64,000 nt of DNA from Planctomyces sp. SH-PL14 (GTDB lineage: Bacteria; Planctomycetota; Planctomycetia; Planctomycetales; Planctomycetaceae). The stretch lies in the NCBI RefSeq assembly GCF_001610835.1, contig NZ_CP011270.1, positions 6,590,001-6,654,000 on the forward strand. The letters run 5' to 3'. Shown piece after piece: positions 56,053 through 64,000 of the stretch. The translations under genes were made by a program, and so were the position numbers. The notes beneath the pieces were generated by a model that was not told the DNA's origin, searched no databases, and saw nothing but the letters and a program-made list of their open reading frames with translations. Each line of letters opens with the position of its first letter. The stretch's first letter is position 1.

Positions 56053-57471
56053 ATGACTACGGCGGTAGCAACAGCGATGAGCGACGAACAGCCCGAGTTC
56101 CGCAACAGCGAAGACAACATCAAGCGGGCCACGCTCTGCTACAAGCGCGGGGTCGAGGCGGTCGAGAAGCTGAACTGGGACCTGGCGGGGGAGATGTTCC
56201 TCAACGCCGTCAAGTTCTGTCCGGACAAGCTGAACTTCCGCCAGCTCCTCCGCAACAGCCAGTGCAAGCGGTACAAGGACAACAAGACCGGGGCCGGCAC
56301 CCTCGCCAAGATGAAGCTGACCGGGATCCGGGGCCGGATCAAGAAGGCCAAGGTCGCCCAGACCTGGGCCGAGGCCGACCTGGCCTGCGAAGAAGGGCTG
56401 ATGCTGAACCCTTGGGACGTCGCCCTGAATGTCGAGCTCGGCGAAGTGGCCCGGGCCCGCGGCTTTCTGGACATCGCCAAGTTCAGCCTCAACTTCGCGC
56501 GGGGGCTCGACCTCAAGAACCGCGACATCAACGTCCGGCTCGCCGAAGTCCTCAAGGAGAAGGGGGAGTACGACGAGGCGACCAAGATCTGGCAGCACCT
56601 CTACAACCTCGACCCGACCGACGCCCAGGCCCGGTCGGAGATGACCCGTCTCCAGTCGCAGAAGGTGGCGGAGAAGGTCGAAGGGGCGACGACCTCGCGC
56701 GAGGCGATGAAGGAACCGAACGTCTTCGCGAAGCCGCAGCGGGAAGCGGCCGCCCCCGGCCAGTCGATCGAGCTGGACCTCAAGCACGCCATCCGCAAGG
56801 AGCCGACGCGGCTGGAGCACTACCTCAAGCTCGGCGAGTTCTACAAGCGGGCCAACAAGTTCGAGGAAGCGATCGAGGTCCTCAATCAGGGGCTCGCGGT
56901 CAGCGGCAACTCGCCCGACGTCCGGGAGAAGATCGAGGATATCGACCTCCTGCTCCTTGAGCGGAACCTGGAGAACGCCAAGGTCGAAGCGAGCAAGGGG
57001 GAGAACGAGCAGGCCCGCCTGCACGCCCGGTCCCTGGCCGAAGAACTGCTTAAGCGGGAGATCGAAGTCCTCCAGCGACGGACCGAGCGGTATCCGGCGG
57101 ACCTCGGCCGGAAGTATGAGCTGGCCTCCCGCTACATGCGGGTCCAGAACTGGGCCCAGGCCATCCCGCTGTTCCAGAAGGCGACCCAGGACCCGCGACT
57201 CAAGGTCAAGGCGCTGTTCAACCTCGGCAAGAGCTTCATGTACGACAAGAAGCTCAGCCTCGCCCGGGGGCAGTTCGAGCGGGCGATCCCCGATCTGAAC
57301 TTCGACTTTGATCCCGAGCTCTTCAAGGAGTGCTACTACTGGGCGGGCCGGATTGCGGAAGAACTGAAGGATCCGGCCAAGGCCGAAGAATACTACGGCC
57401 GCGTCCTCGAACGGGACTACGACTACAAGGACACGAAGGATCGCCTCGAAGGTCTCCAGGGGGGAGGCTGA
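56053..57471 (+). CDS. TPR-repeat protein
   Basis: 472 residues from the ATG at 56053 with a strong AGGAGGAGA site. No signal peptide. Tetratricopeptide-like helices throughout (YKRGVEAVEKLNWDLAGEMF; AEVLKEKGEYDEATKIWQHL; YKRANKFEEAIEVLNQGLAV; WAQAIPLFQKATQDPRLKVK; PAKAEEYYGRVLERDYDYKD). TPR proteins are scaffolds for protein complexes; the partner is not shown by context. A highly conserved planctomycete type judging by composition. A perfect hairpin terminator lies about 130 bases downstream. Confidence 0.85.
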   Translation: MTTAVATAMSDEQPEFRNSEDNIKRATLCYKRGVEAVEKLNWDLAGEMFLNAVKFCPDKLNFRQLLRNSQCKRYKDNKTGAGTLAKMKLTGIRGRIKKAKVAQTWAEADLACEEGLMLNPWDVALNVELGEVARARGFLDIAKFSLNFARGLDLKNRDINVRLAEVLKEKGEYDEATKIWQHLYNLDPTDAQARSEMTRLQSQKVAEKVEGATTSREAMKEPNVFAKPQREAAAPGQSIELDLKHAIRKEPTRLEHYLKLGEFYKRANKFEEAIEVLNQGLAVSGNSPDVREKIEDIDLLLLERNLENAKVEASKGENEQARLHARSLAEELLKREIEVLQRRTERYPADLGRKYELASRYMRVQNWAQAIPLFQKATQDPRLKVKALFNLGKSFMYDKKLSLARGQFERAIPDLNFDFDPELFKECYYWAGRIAEELKDPAKAEEYYGRVLERDYDYKDTKDRLEGLQGGG

Positions 57472-57598
57472 ACTCGGCTCGCGCATCCGCGGTCCGCAGG
57501 TCACAGCCGGTTCCCGCGGACGGAACGCCTGGTTCCGACGAACGCCGCCGCGGGGTGAGTTTCCTTTTGCGTTTGGGACGTTCGGAACGTATCTCCCG

Positions 57599-57630
57599 CG
57601 TCGAGGCGCGAAAACGCGCCTCGACGTTTC
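57599..57630 (+). terminator. Perfect hairpin between the TPR gene and the next gene
   Basis: CGTCGAGGCGCG, loop AAAA, CGCGCCTCGACG, then TTTC. A 12-bp perfect stem with only a short T-run; it lies directly before the ribosome site of the next gene, so it could also be a leader hairpin. Confidence 0.75.
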
Positions 57631-57641
57631 GGGAGAGCGAA

Positions 57642-59201
57642 ATGGGCCAGACCGTTCTGAGTCGAACGTTGGACCGGGAGATCCGTCTCTTCATGCGGCC
57701 TCTCGTCTGTCTGTTCTGCGCCGCGTTGGTCGGCGCGGGTCTGATGGCGAAGGTCGCCGCAGCCGAGCCGGACCGACCCACGGCCGCGGAGATCGGGCTG
57801 GAATGGGGGCCGGAGACGACGGTCATTTCAGAACCGCGGACGGCCGACGGCTATCCGGACTACGTCGAGTTCCTCAACCGGCGGATGAGCGCCGGCGTCC
57901 CGAAGGAGGAGAACTTCTGGGCCGCGATGTGGGGGGCGGTGGGGAACATCGAGCGCCTCCCGGAGCCGCTTCTGGAGCGGGTCGAGCGCGGACTGCTGAG
58001 CGACATCGATTCCGAACCCCGGATGGAAGCGCTCTGGACCCTGGTCGGGGTGACAGGGGAGGCGGAGGCGGCGCTGAGCAAAGCCGTTGGGCAGGCGCAA
58101 TCGGGTCCCTGGCGGCGGGGAGACCATCCCGAGCTTCAGCTCTGGCTCGATGTCAACGACGAGGTCCTCGCAAGAGCGTCCGAGGCGGCTCGCCGCCCGC
58201 GGGGCTGGATGCCAGTGCTGGGGATTTCCGACCCACGTGTGACCACAAGGACCGTCGCGCACGTGGCGGCGGCCCGGTCCGTGGCCCGCCTGCTGAAGAT
58301 CCGGGCGATGCGGTGCCTGGGGGATGGTGATCATGAAGGGGCCTGGAGCGACCTGATGACCGCGCATCGCATCGCGGGGCACCTGGAGCGGGAAGACTTC
58401 CTGTTCGATCGCCTGTGCGGGATGGAGATGCGGGCGTCCTTGCGGAAGCCGCTCGGGCACTGGCTGTCCCGGACTTCGCTCGCGGCAGAGGAGCTCGAAC
58501 GCCGGCGCTTGGAATGGGCCTCGGTCATCCCGGTCTGGTCCGCGTCCGCAACCCTGGAGACGATGCGGTTCGAGTTCCTGGAGAAGGTGCTGGCTCTCAA
58601 GTCGGGGGCCTGTTCGATCGAGATGTTCACCGGCAGCCGGGATCACGCCGCCACCAACCAGCTGGTCGTCGACGCCGTGGACCTGAACGAGGTTCTCCGC
58701 GAGGGGAACCGGATCTTGGACGCGCTGGACGCGGTGCTGAAGCTCGACCATCAGGCGACCCGCCTCGTCGGTCTCCGCGAGATCGTGAAGCCCCTCGAGG
58801 AGGTCCAGCAGCGGATCGGAGGCGAAGGGAATCTGATGCCGGTGTTCCTCCAGTCTCTCCTGGAAGGGCAGGACCGTTTCCTGGCCCAGTTTCTCGTCCG
58901 TTTTGACGCCCGAAGCATCGAGATTCTGGAGATCCAGTCGGTCGCGGATGCGGCCAAGCGGGCTCTCATGAAAGCCGCTTTCCTGGCCAGGATCCAGATG
59001 GCCGACAGCGGAGCGGCGGCGATGACGGTCAACGCCTCCTATCCCCTCGACCCATTCTCCGGCGCGGCGCTCCGCTCGCAGCGGACGGAGAAGCAGTTCG
59101 TCCTCTACAGCGTGGGGCCCGACCGGCAGGACGACGGGGCCAAAGAGCACGAGGAGGGGCCGGGAAACGACGACATCCGCATTGTCCTCGATCTGCCGTA
59201 A
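57642..59201 (+). CDS. Exported protein of unknown function, tandem paralogue A
   Basis: 519 residues from the ATG at 57642, 5 bases after GGGAGAG; a signal-like segment follows (LVCLFCAALVGAGLMAKVAA). The body is alpha-helical and shares positions with the next gene: DGYPDYVEFLNRRMSAGV, EENFWAAMWGAVGNIERLPE, HEGAWSDLMTAHRIAGHLER, NQLVVDAVDLNEVLREGNRI. The C-terminus DPFSGAALRSQRTEKQFVLY with SVGPDRQDD and DDIRIVL recalls the calcium-binding end of type II secretion major pseudopilins (GspG). Probably periplasmic. Function unknown. Confidence 0.8.
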   Translation: MGQTVLSRTLDREIRLFMRPLVCLFCAALVGAGLMAKVAAAEPDRPTAAEIGLEWGPETTVISEPRTADGYPDYVEFLNRRMSAGVPKEENFWAAMWGAVGNIERLPEPLLERVERGLLSDIDSEPRMEALWTLVGVTGEAEAALSKAVGQAQSGPWRRGDHPELQLWLDVNDEVLARASEAARRPRGWMPVLGISDPRVTTRTVAHVAAARSVARLLKIRAMRCLGDGDHEGAWSDLMTAHRIAGHLEREDFLFDRLCGMEMRASLRKPLGHWLSRTSLAAEELERRRLEWASVIPVWSASATLETMRFEFLEKVLALKSGACSIEMFTGSRDHAATNQLVVDAVDLNEVLREGNRILDALDAVLKLDHQATRLVGLREIVKPLEEVQQRIGGEGNLMPVFLQSLLEGQDRFLAQFLVRFDARSIEILEIQSVADAAKRALMKAAFLARIQMADSGAAAMTVNASYPLDPFSGAALRSQRTEKQFVLYSVGPDRQDDGAKEHEEGPGNDDIRIVLDLP

Positions 59202-59246
59202 ACTCCGGACTCGGTTTTTACCTCCGGATTCGATGAAGCACGATCG

Positions 59247-60761
59247 ATGCGCCACCTCCTGACGCTCGCTGTTCTTGCCTGCGGGATGATGTGGTCCGCA
59301 GCCCCTCGCGGCGTGGAGGGGGCCGACCCGCTGCGTCGGCGTTCGGCCGCCGAAGTCGGCCTGCGGCTCGGCCCGCAGACCACCGTCATCACGGCGCCGC
59401 TGACGGATGAGGGCTACCCCGACTATGTCGAGTTCCTCAATCGTCGGCGGCGGGCCGGAGTCAAACCGGAGGAGAACTTCTGGGCGGCCATGTGGGGGGC
59501 GATGGGGAGCGTCGGCCGGATTCCGGAGGCCCGCCGGAAACAGCTCGAGCTGCGTCTCGAGGTCCGCATTCCCGCTGAGCCGCAGATCCGCGAACTGACT
59601 CCGATCGCCGCCCGGTTGGGGCTCTCCGCGGACCTGACGGAACAGATGCGGACGACGTCGTCCCGCCCCTGGCTCCCCGAGGATCACCCCGCGATCCAGC
59701 GGTGGCTGGAAGAGAACGAGGCACTCCTTGCCGCGGTGACCACGGCCGCCCGACGCCCCAAGGCCTTTACCCCGCTTTTCCGGCTGGAGGGCGAGCCGCT
59801 CGTGTTCCAGTCGTTGGCCCACGTCGATGGAGCCCGCACGGTCGCCCGGATGCTCGCCTGCCGTTCCATGCGGCGGATCGGAGCAGGGGACCTCGACGGC
59901 GCCTGGAGCGATCTGCTCACCGTGATCCGGATCGCGCGGCACATCCAGGGGGGAGAATTGCTGGTGGAGTGGCATCTGGCGGCGAGCGTTCGCGGGCTGG
60001 CCTGGGCTCCGCTGGCCGAGTGGCTTTCCGTCTCCCCGCACCCCGCGGACGAACTGCGTCGGAAGTGGGAGGAACTCTCGGAGGTTGCGATCCCGAGGCC
60101 GTTTCACGAGGCGGTGGAATCCGAGCGGTATCTCTACCTGGACTTCCTGCTGAGGCTGAAGTCGGGAGATCTCCTGCTGGAAAGCTGGATCGGGGGAAAG
60201 GGGAACTGGGCCGCAAATCAGCTGGTCGTCAGCGGCATGGACATCAACGCGGTCCTGACGCGTGGGAATCAGACCTACGACGCGGTCGCGGCGGCCATGA
60301 AGGCGGAGGAGCACGCGTTGCGGTTGCGCGACATCGAGAAGGCGGTCAGCCCCCTGCACGAGGCCGATCGTCGCGTCGGGACCGACACCGATCTTGTCGC
60401 CGCGATGGCCCGGTCGATTTTCCAGGAGCCGACGACCCTCCTGGCGGACTTCCTTGCGGCCCGATTCATCAGCTTCGGCGTCAACAACGAAGAGATCCTG
60501 ACCGAAGATCTCGCTCGAACGGCGGTTGCGAAGGGGGCCTTCCAGCTGCGAATCGCCGTCGCGGAAGGACGCGATCTCCCGGCCGAGGGGGCGGGAGCGC
60601 TACCCAGTGACCCCTTTTCCGACGCGCCGCTGAAGATGGCCCGGACCGGGGAGCGGACGATCATTTACAGCGTCGGGCGCAACGGGCGGGACGACAACGG
60701 GAATGGCTATGGCGACCGTCCGGACACCGACGACATCCGGCTGATCCTGACCGGGCCGTGA
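59247..60761 (+). CDS. Exported protein of unknown function, tandem paralogue B
   Basis: 504 residues; signal MRHLLTLAVLACGMMWSAAP. Clear paralogue of the upstream gene, 45 bp away: EGYPDYVEFLNRRRRAGVKP, EENFWAAMWGAMGSVGRIPE, LDGAWSDLLTVIRIARHIQG, NQLVVSGMDINAVLTRGNQT. The same tail type is present (DPFSDAPLKMARTGERTIIY, SVGRNGRDDNGNGYG, DDIRLIL). The pair is probably an operon created by tandem duplication. It ends just before repeat R6. Function unknown; likely periplasmic. Confidence 0.8.
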   Translation: MRHLLTLAVLACGMMWSAAPRGVEGADPLRRRSAAEVGLRLGPQTTVITAPLTDEGYPDYVEFLNRRRRAGVKPEENFWAAMWGAMGSVGRIPEARRKQLELRLEVRIPAEPQIRELTPIAARLGLSADLTEQMRTTSSRPWLPEDHPAIQRWLEENEALLAAVTTAARRPKAFTPLFRLEGEPLVFQSLAHVDGARTVARMLACRSMRRIGAGDLDGAWSDLLTVIRIARHIQGGELLVEWHLAASVRGLAWAPLAEWLSVSPHPADELRRKWEELSEVAIPRPFHEAVESERYLYLDFLLRLKSGDLLLESWIGGKGNWAANQLVVSGMDINAVLTRGNQTYDAVAAAMKAEEHALRLRDIEKAVSPLHEADRRVGTDTDLVAAMARSIFQEPTTLLADFLAARFISFGVNNEEILTEDLARTAVAKGAFQLRIAVAEGRDLPAEGAGALPSDPFSDAPLKMARTGERTIIYSVGRNGRDDNGNGYGDRPDTDDIRLILTGP

Positions 60762-60768
60762 CCGGACT

Positions 60769-60929
60769 CCCTGCGGTTTGGTGAGGGGGCATACGGCACG
60801 CTGTCCGCGCTTGGACACGCAAGGTTTCCGATGGCGTCCGAAGAGACAGGCCTTCGGCGGGCAAGGGGGCCCAAAGAAGAACAAGACAGTCCCCCTTGCA
60901 TCCCCCACCGGGGTCGCCCTTGGCCCCGG
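60769..60929 (+). repeat. Dispersed repeat, half copy R6 (right half only)
   Basis: Matches only the right half of the family, from CTCCCTGCGGTTTGGTGAGG through TGTCCGCGCTTGGACACGC and GGCCTTCGGCGGGCAAGGGG to GGGGTCGCCCTTGGCCCCGG. The left hairpin and the centre upstream of it are absent. The right hairpin is altered and contains an AAAGAAGAACAAGACAGT segment not seen in the other copies. Confidence 0.75.
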
Positions 60930-60957
60930 TGGTCGTGCCCGGAACGACGGTTTCCGG

Positions 60958-62220
60958 TCAGGCCTCCGTGCGGGAGTCCATGTCCATGTAGTCCATCTGG
61001 ATTTCGATGATTTCGGCGCTGCGGCGGAAGAAGGCGTCCAGCACCGTCGGATCGAAGTGCGTGCCGCGGCCTTCGTTGAGGATCGCGAAGCACTTCTCGC
61101 GGGGGAAGGCGGGCTTGTAGGGACGCTTCGTGCTCAGCGCGTCGAAAACGTCCGCCACGGCGGTCATCCGGCCTTCGATCGGGATGTCTTCCCCCTGCAA
61201 CCCCAGCGGATACCCCGTCCCGTCCCACCGCTCATGGTGCGTCTGGGCGATCCGGGCCGCGAGCATCAGGAGCGGCGAACTGGCGACGTTCAGCAGGTTC
61301 GCCCCCAGGTTGGCGTGGCTCTTGAGCATCCGCCAGTCGGAGCTGGTCAGCGGGGAGATGATGTCCTTCCCCATTGCGCAGTGCCGGCGGATCCGCTCGA
61401 GCTCGTCCGGCTCGAACTTGCCGGGCTTCCGCAGCACCGCGTCCGGGACGCCGATCTTGCCGATGTCGTGAAGCTGCGCGGCTAGCTCCAGGACCTCAAC
61501 CCGCGACTCGGCGTAGCCAAGCTCGCGGGCGATGACCCCGACGTACTTTCCAACGCGGACGACGTGCCGGCCTGTGTCGTCGTCGCGGTATTCCGCGGCC
61601 CGGGCCAGGCAGTGCACGACCTCCTCGCGGGAGGCGGCGAGCTCGGCGGTCCGCTGGCGGACCTGCTCTTCGAGCTGTTCGGCGTGCTGGGCGAGCTGGT
61701 CCCGGTCGTGCTTGCTGAGGAGGACGTTCCGGACGCGGGGGAGGAGCTCGTACGGATCGACCGGCTTGGCGAGGAAGTCCGTGACCCCCAGCTCCAGGCA
61801 GACCCGCTTGAGCTCCACCTCGGTCGAGGCCGAGAGGATCAGGACGGGAATCTGCCGCAGGCGGTCTTCCAGGCTCAGGAGATGCAGGATGTCGAGCCCG
61901 CTCACTTCGGGCATCATGATGTCGAGCAGGATCAGGTCGGGCCGGTCCGCCCGGATGCTGGCGATCGCCTGCCTCGAATCGGTGATCGGGAGAAAATTCG
62001 AATAGCCCGCGTCCGCCAGGTGCTTCCGGACGACGCGGACGTTCAGCTCCTCGTCGTCGATGATCGCGATCCGCGCGTTCTTGACGTTGACCGAGCGGCG
62101 GTGCGCGAACAGGTCGAACGGTCGCGGCTGCGAACCTCCCCCGGTCCGCGGGACCGCGGGTGCGGGGGCCGGAGTCGGGTCGGTGGGGATGTGATCGAGC
62201 GGGGAGATCGAGGACAGCAT
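60958..62220 (-). CDS. Response regulator with HD-GYP phosphodiesterase domain
   Basis: 420 residues from the ATG at 62220; a GTG 51 bases upstream is possible. A Pro-rich lead is followed by a receiver domain (IAIIDDEELNVRVVRKHLAD; phospho-acceptor Asp in LILLDIMMPEVSG; DFLAKPVDPYELLPRVRNVL), a coiled linker, and an HD-GYP domain: HD in QLHDIGKIGVPDAVLRKPGK, and HHERWDGTGYPLGLQGEDIP for the GYP. HD-GYP proteins degrade cyclic di-GMP. It is downstream of and on the same strand as the hybrid kinase gene, 147 bp apart, so the kinase may phosphorylate it. Confidence 0.93.
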   Translation of the reverse strand: MLSSISPLDHIPTDPTPAPAPAVPRTGGGSQPRPFDLFAHRRSVNVKNARIAIIDDEELNVRVVRKHLADAGYSNFLPITDSRQAIASIRADRPDLILLDIMMPEVSGLDILHLLSLEDRLRQIPVLILSASTEVELKRVCLELGVTDFLAKPVDPYELLPRVRNVLLSKHDRDQLAQHAEQLEEQVRQRTAELAASREEVVHCLARAAEYRDDDTGRHVVRVGKYVGVIARELGYAESRVEVLELAAQLHDIGKIGVPDAVLRKPGKFEPDELERIRRHCAMGKDIISPLTSSDWRMLKSHANLGANLLNVASSPLLMLAARIAQTHHERWDGTGYPLGLQGEDIPIEGRMTAVADVFDALSTKRPYKPAFPREKCFAILNEGRGTHFDPTVLDAFFRRSAEIIEIQMDYMDMDSRTEA

Positions 62221-62367
62221 GAGGCGTTTCCGATGGGACAGCCTCCCTGCCTTCTTCAACTGATAGGTCACTCGCCGCGTGCCGCGTGGCGATTTCTCAA
62301 CGGAACGTCCGAATCCCCGGAACCGGATGGAGCGGTCGCAGCGGTTGTGCCGCCGTCTCCGACGGCG

Positions 62368-64000
62368 TCAGGCGGAAATCTCGACCCGTCCGAGGAGCTC
62401 GCCGATGGCCTGGATCGCCTGAGCGGCTGCCTGGGGATTCTTCTCCTGGGCAGCCCGCTCCAGATCCCGGGCTGGCGTGGTGAATTCGGGGAACCCTACG
62501 GTTCCGCCCGCCCCTTTGAGCCAATGCCCCCGCCGGGCGAGGGATTCGAGCCCGCCCGGATGCAGGTCCGCGATCATCAGCCGGTGCTCGTCCCGGAGCT
62601 TGCCGACGAACTGCTCGACGATCGACCGGAATTCCGGGTCGCTCATTGGCAGACGCGAGGTGATCGGACCCTCTTTGCGGAGGGGGGGCGGCGCCGGTGG
62701 GGCAGGGAGGGGGCCGCCGCGGGTGCGGGCCGCCTCCAGGAGACGGAGGGAGGGGCGGGTGAACTCCCGGCCGGTCTCGTCCGGCACGGGAAGGGGTGAG
62801 TACGCTGCCGTCGCGGGAGCAGCGACGGGAGCGGTGGGGGCGGTGGAGAGGGGAGGCTGGACGGTCCGGATCTCCCGGTGAGGGAACGGGGCGGACAGAA
62901 TGCCGCTTTCCGAGGCGGTCCGGGGGCCGGTACCGCGGGAGGAAGCTGCCGGCTCCTGGGGGGCCGCTGCCGGGGCGGGGAGGCTCGCCGGTTCCGCCGG
63001 TTCTTCGGCCCGCCCGACGATGTTGGCGATCCGGCCGAGCAGGACGTCGATGTCGACCGGCTTCGTCAGGAAGTCAGAGCATCCGGCCTCCAGGCACTTC
63101 TCGTCGTCCCCGGTCATGGCGTGCCCGGTGAGGGCGATGATCGGCTTGCGGAAGTTGTGGTCGCGGAGTTCGCGCGTCGCCGTGTATCCGTCCTTGACCG
63201 GCATCTGCATGTCCATCAGGACGACGTCGAAGTCCCGGAGGGAGACGATGTCGACTGCCTCCTGCCCGTTGATCGCCTGCTCCACCGTGGCTCCGGCCCG
63301 CTTGAGGACCAGGCAGAGGAGGCGGCGGTTCGCCTCGCCGTCGTCGACCACCAGGATCCGGCACTTTCGCAGCCGGATCGACACGGGATTGGTGTTGCGG
63401 TTCTGCTGGCGGTTCCGGATCTCGACCAGCGCCTCGTCCGCCGTCGTGAGCCGGAACCCCTTGGTGTTTCCGGTCGGAATCCGCAGCGAAAACGTGCTCC
63501 CCTCGCCGGGCTGGCTGGTGACGACGATGTCACCCCCCATCGCCCGCGCGTACCGCCGGCTGATGACGAGCCCCAGTCCCGTCCCGCCGAATTTTCGCGT
63601 CACGGTCGAGTCCGCCTGAACGAACGCCTCGAACAGACCCGCGACGACGCTCTCGGACATCCCGACGCCGGAATCGGTGACGTCGACCCGCAGGATCGGA
63701 GCTTTCCCTTTCTCCGCCTCGTAGGACGAGACGACCGTCACGCCCCCCTTCTCGGTGAACTTCACCGCGTTCCCGACGAGGTTCATGAGGATCTGCCGCA
63801 GCCGCGTCGGGTCGGACTGGATCCCTTCCGGGATCGGCGCGGCGGAGCTGTACTGGAGCGTGATCGCCTTCTCGCGGGCGTTGACCCCCAGGACGTTCAC
63901 GACGTCGAACAGGATCTCGTGCGGATGGGTCTCGAGCGTCTCGATCTGGAGGTGTCCCGCCTCAATCTTCGAGAGGTCGAGGACGTCGTTGATGAGCCCC
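62368..64000 (-). CDS. Hybrid sensor histidine kinase with receiver and HPt domains (N-terminus outside window)
   Basis: About 543 residues visible; the start lies beyond the window. The visible part opens at the end of a dimerisation domain (GLINDVLDLSKIEAGHLQIE), then a HATPase domain (RQILMNLVGNAVKFTEKGGV; DSGVGMSESVVAGLFEAFVQ; KFGGTGLGLVISRRYARAMG), a receiver domain (CRILVVDDGEANRRLLCLVL; Asp in DVVLMDMQMPVKDG), a Pro/Ala-rich linker, and a C-terminal HPt domain with the phospho-His in LARRGHWLKGAGGTVGF. All parts of a phosphorelay are in one chain. The next gene downstream encodes the HD-GYP regulator, a plausible output. Confidence 0.93.
   Translation of the reverse strand, partial: GLINDVLDLSKIEAGHLQIETLETHPHEILFDVVNVLGVNAREKAITLQYSSAAPIPEGIQSDPTRLRQILMNLVGNAVKFTEKGGVTVVSSYEAEKGKAPILRVDVTDSGVGMSESVVAGLFEAFVQADSTVTRKFGGTGLGLVISRRYARAMGGDIVVTSQPGEGSTFSLRIPTGNTKGFRLTTADEALVEIRNRQQNRNTNPVSIRLRKCRILVVDDGEANRRLLCLVLKRAGATVEQAINGQEAVDIVSLRDFDVVLMDMQMPVKDGYTATRELRDHNFRKPIIALTGHAMTGDDEKCLEAGCSDFLTKPVDIDVLLGRIANIVGRAEEPAEPASLPAPAAAPQEPAASSRGTGPRTASESGILSAPFPHREIRTVQPPLSTAPTAPVAAPATAAYSPLPVPDETGREFTRPSLRLLEAARTRGGPLPAPPAPPPLRKEGPITSRLPMSDPEFRSIVEQFVGKLRDEHRLMIADLHPGGLESLARRGHWLKGAGGTVGFPEFTTPARDLERAAQEKNPQAAAQAIQAIGELLGRVEISA

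Overview
The window is high-GC bacterial DNA with the stamp of the Planctomycetota. Markers are a DUF1549/DUF1553 protein with a planctomycete-type cytochrome c domain, a second cytochrome-domain membrane protein, an ECF-type sigma factor next to a Ser/Thr kinase, a DUF1559-like protein, SGNH hydrolases, large exported proteins of unknown function, and a MoxR/DUF58/von Willebrand A (vWA) operon ending in a C13-peptidase-like protein. Housekeeping genes (rpsO, pnp, mqnD, cysK, trpD, hflX) show that this is chromosome. mqnD implies menaquinone synthesis by the futalosine route. No tRNA, rRNA, CRISPR array or prophage was seen.

Layout. 1-5.7 kb: a truncated FAD oxidoreductase, a membrane protein, aguB (polyamine synthesis) and a large exported protein. 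5.8-13.7 kb: the DUF1549/DUF1553 protein, an SGNH hydrolase, and a divergent sigma factor/kinase pair. 13.7-18.2 kb: a Pro/Gly/His-rich exported protein, a beta-helix protein, two related small membrane proteins and a DUF2007-like protein. 18.5-35.9 kb, all on the + strand: a thioredoxin/haem/PDZ protein, a TPR metallopeptidase-like protein, then DUF4159, MoxR, DUF58, a BatA-like vWA protein, a 1385-residue DUF4175-like coiled coil, a vWA/glutamine-amidotransferase-like protein and a C13-like protein. Several of these genes overlap by 1-4 bases. 36-43.9 kb: rpsO-pnp, a Nudix-like protein, small exported proteins, an alpha/beta hydrolase, and a membrane cytochrome with a YbjQ-like protein. 43.9-45.4 kb: an intact IS4-family element. 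45.7-54.8 kb, all on the - strand: mqnD, a PAP-phosphatase-like enzyme, cysK, trpD, a DUF1559-like protein, an SGNH hydrolase, hflX, a DoxX-like protein and a cupin. 55-64 kb: a methyltransferase, a TPR protein, a tandem pair of paralogous exported proteins, an HD-GYP response regulator, and a hybrid histidine kinase cut by the window edge.

The most unusual non-coding feature is a dispersed intergenic repeat of about 320 bp. There are five near-full copies and one half copy, in both orientations, about one per 10 kb. Each full copy carries GC-rich hairpins near both ends. One copy has been split by the IS4 element, which left an 11-bp target duplication inside a hairpin arm, so the ancestral repeat can be rebuilt. 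A second group of intergenic inverted repeats, built from CACCAAGG/CACGAAGG-type words, lies after and inside the MoxR operon and after pnp.

All function assignments come from reading motifs and from knowledge of the families. No database search was run.
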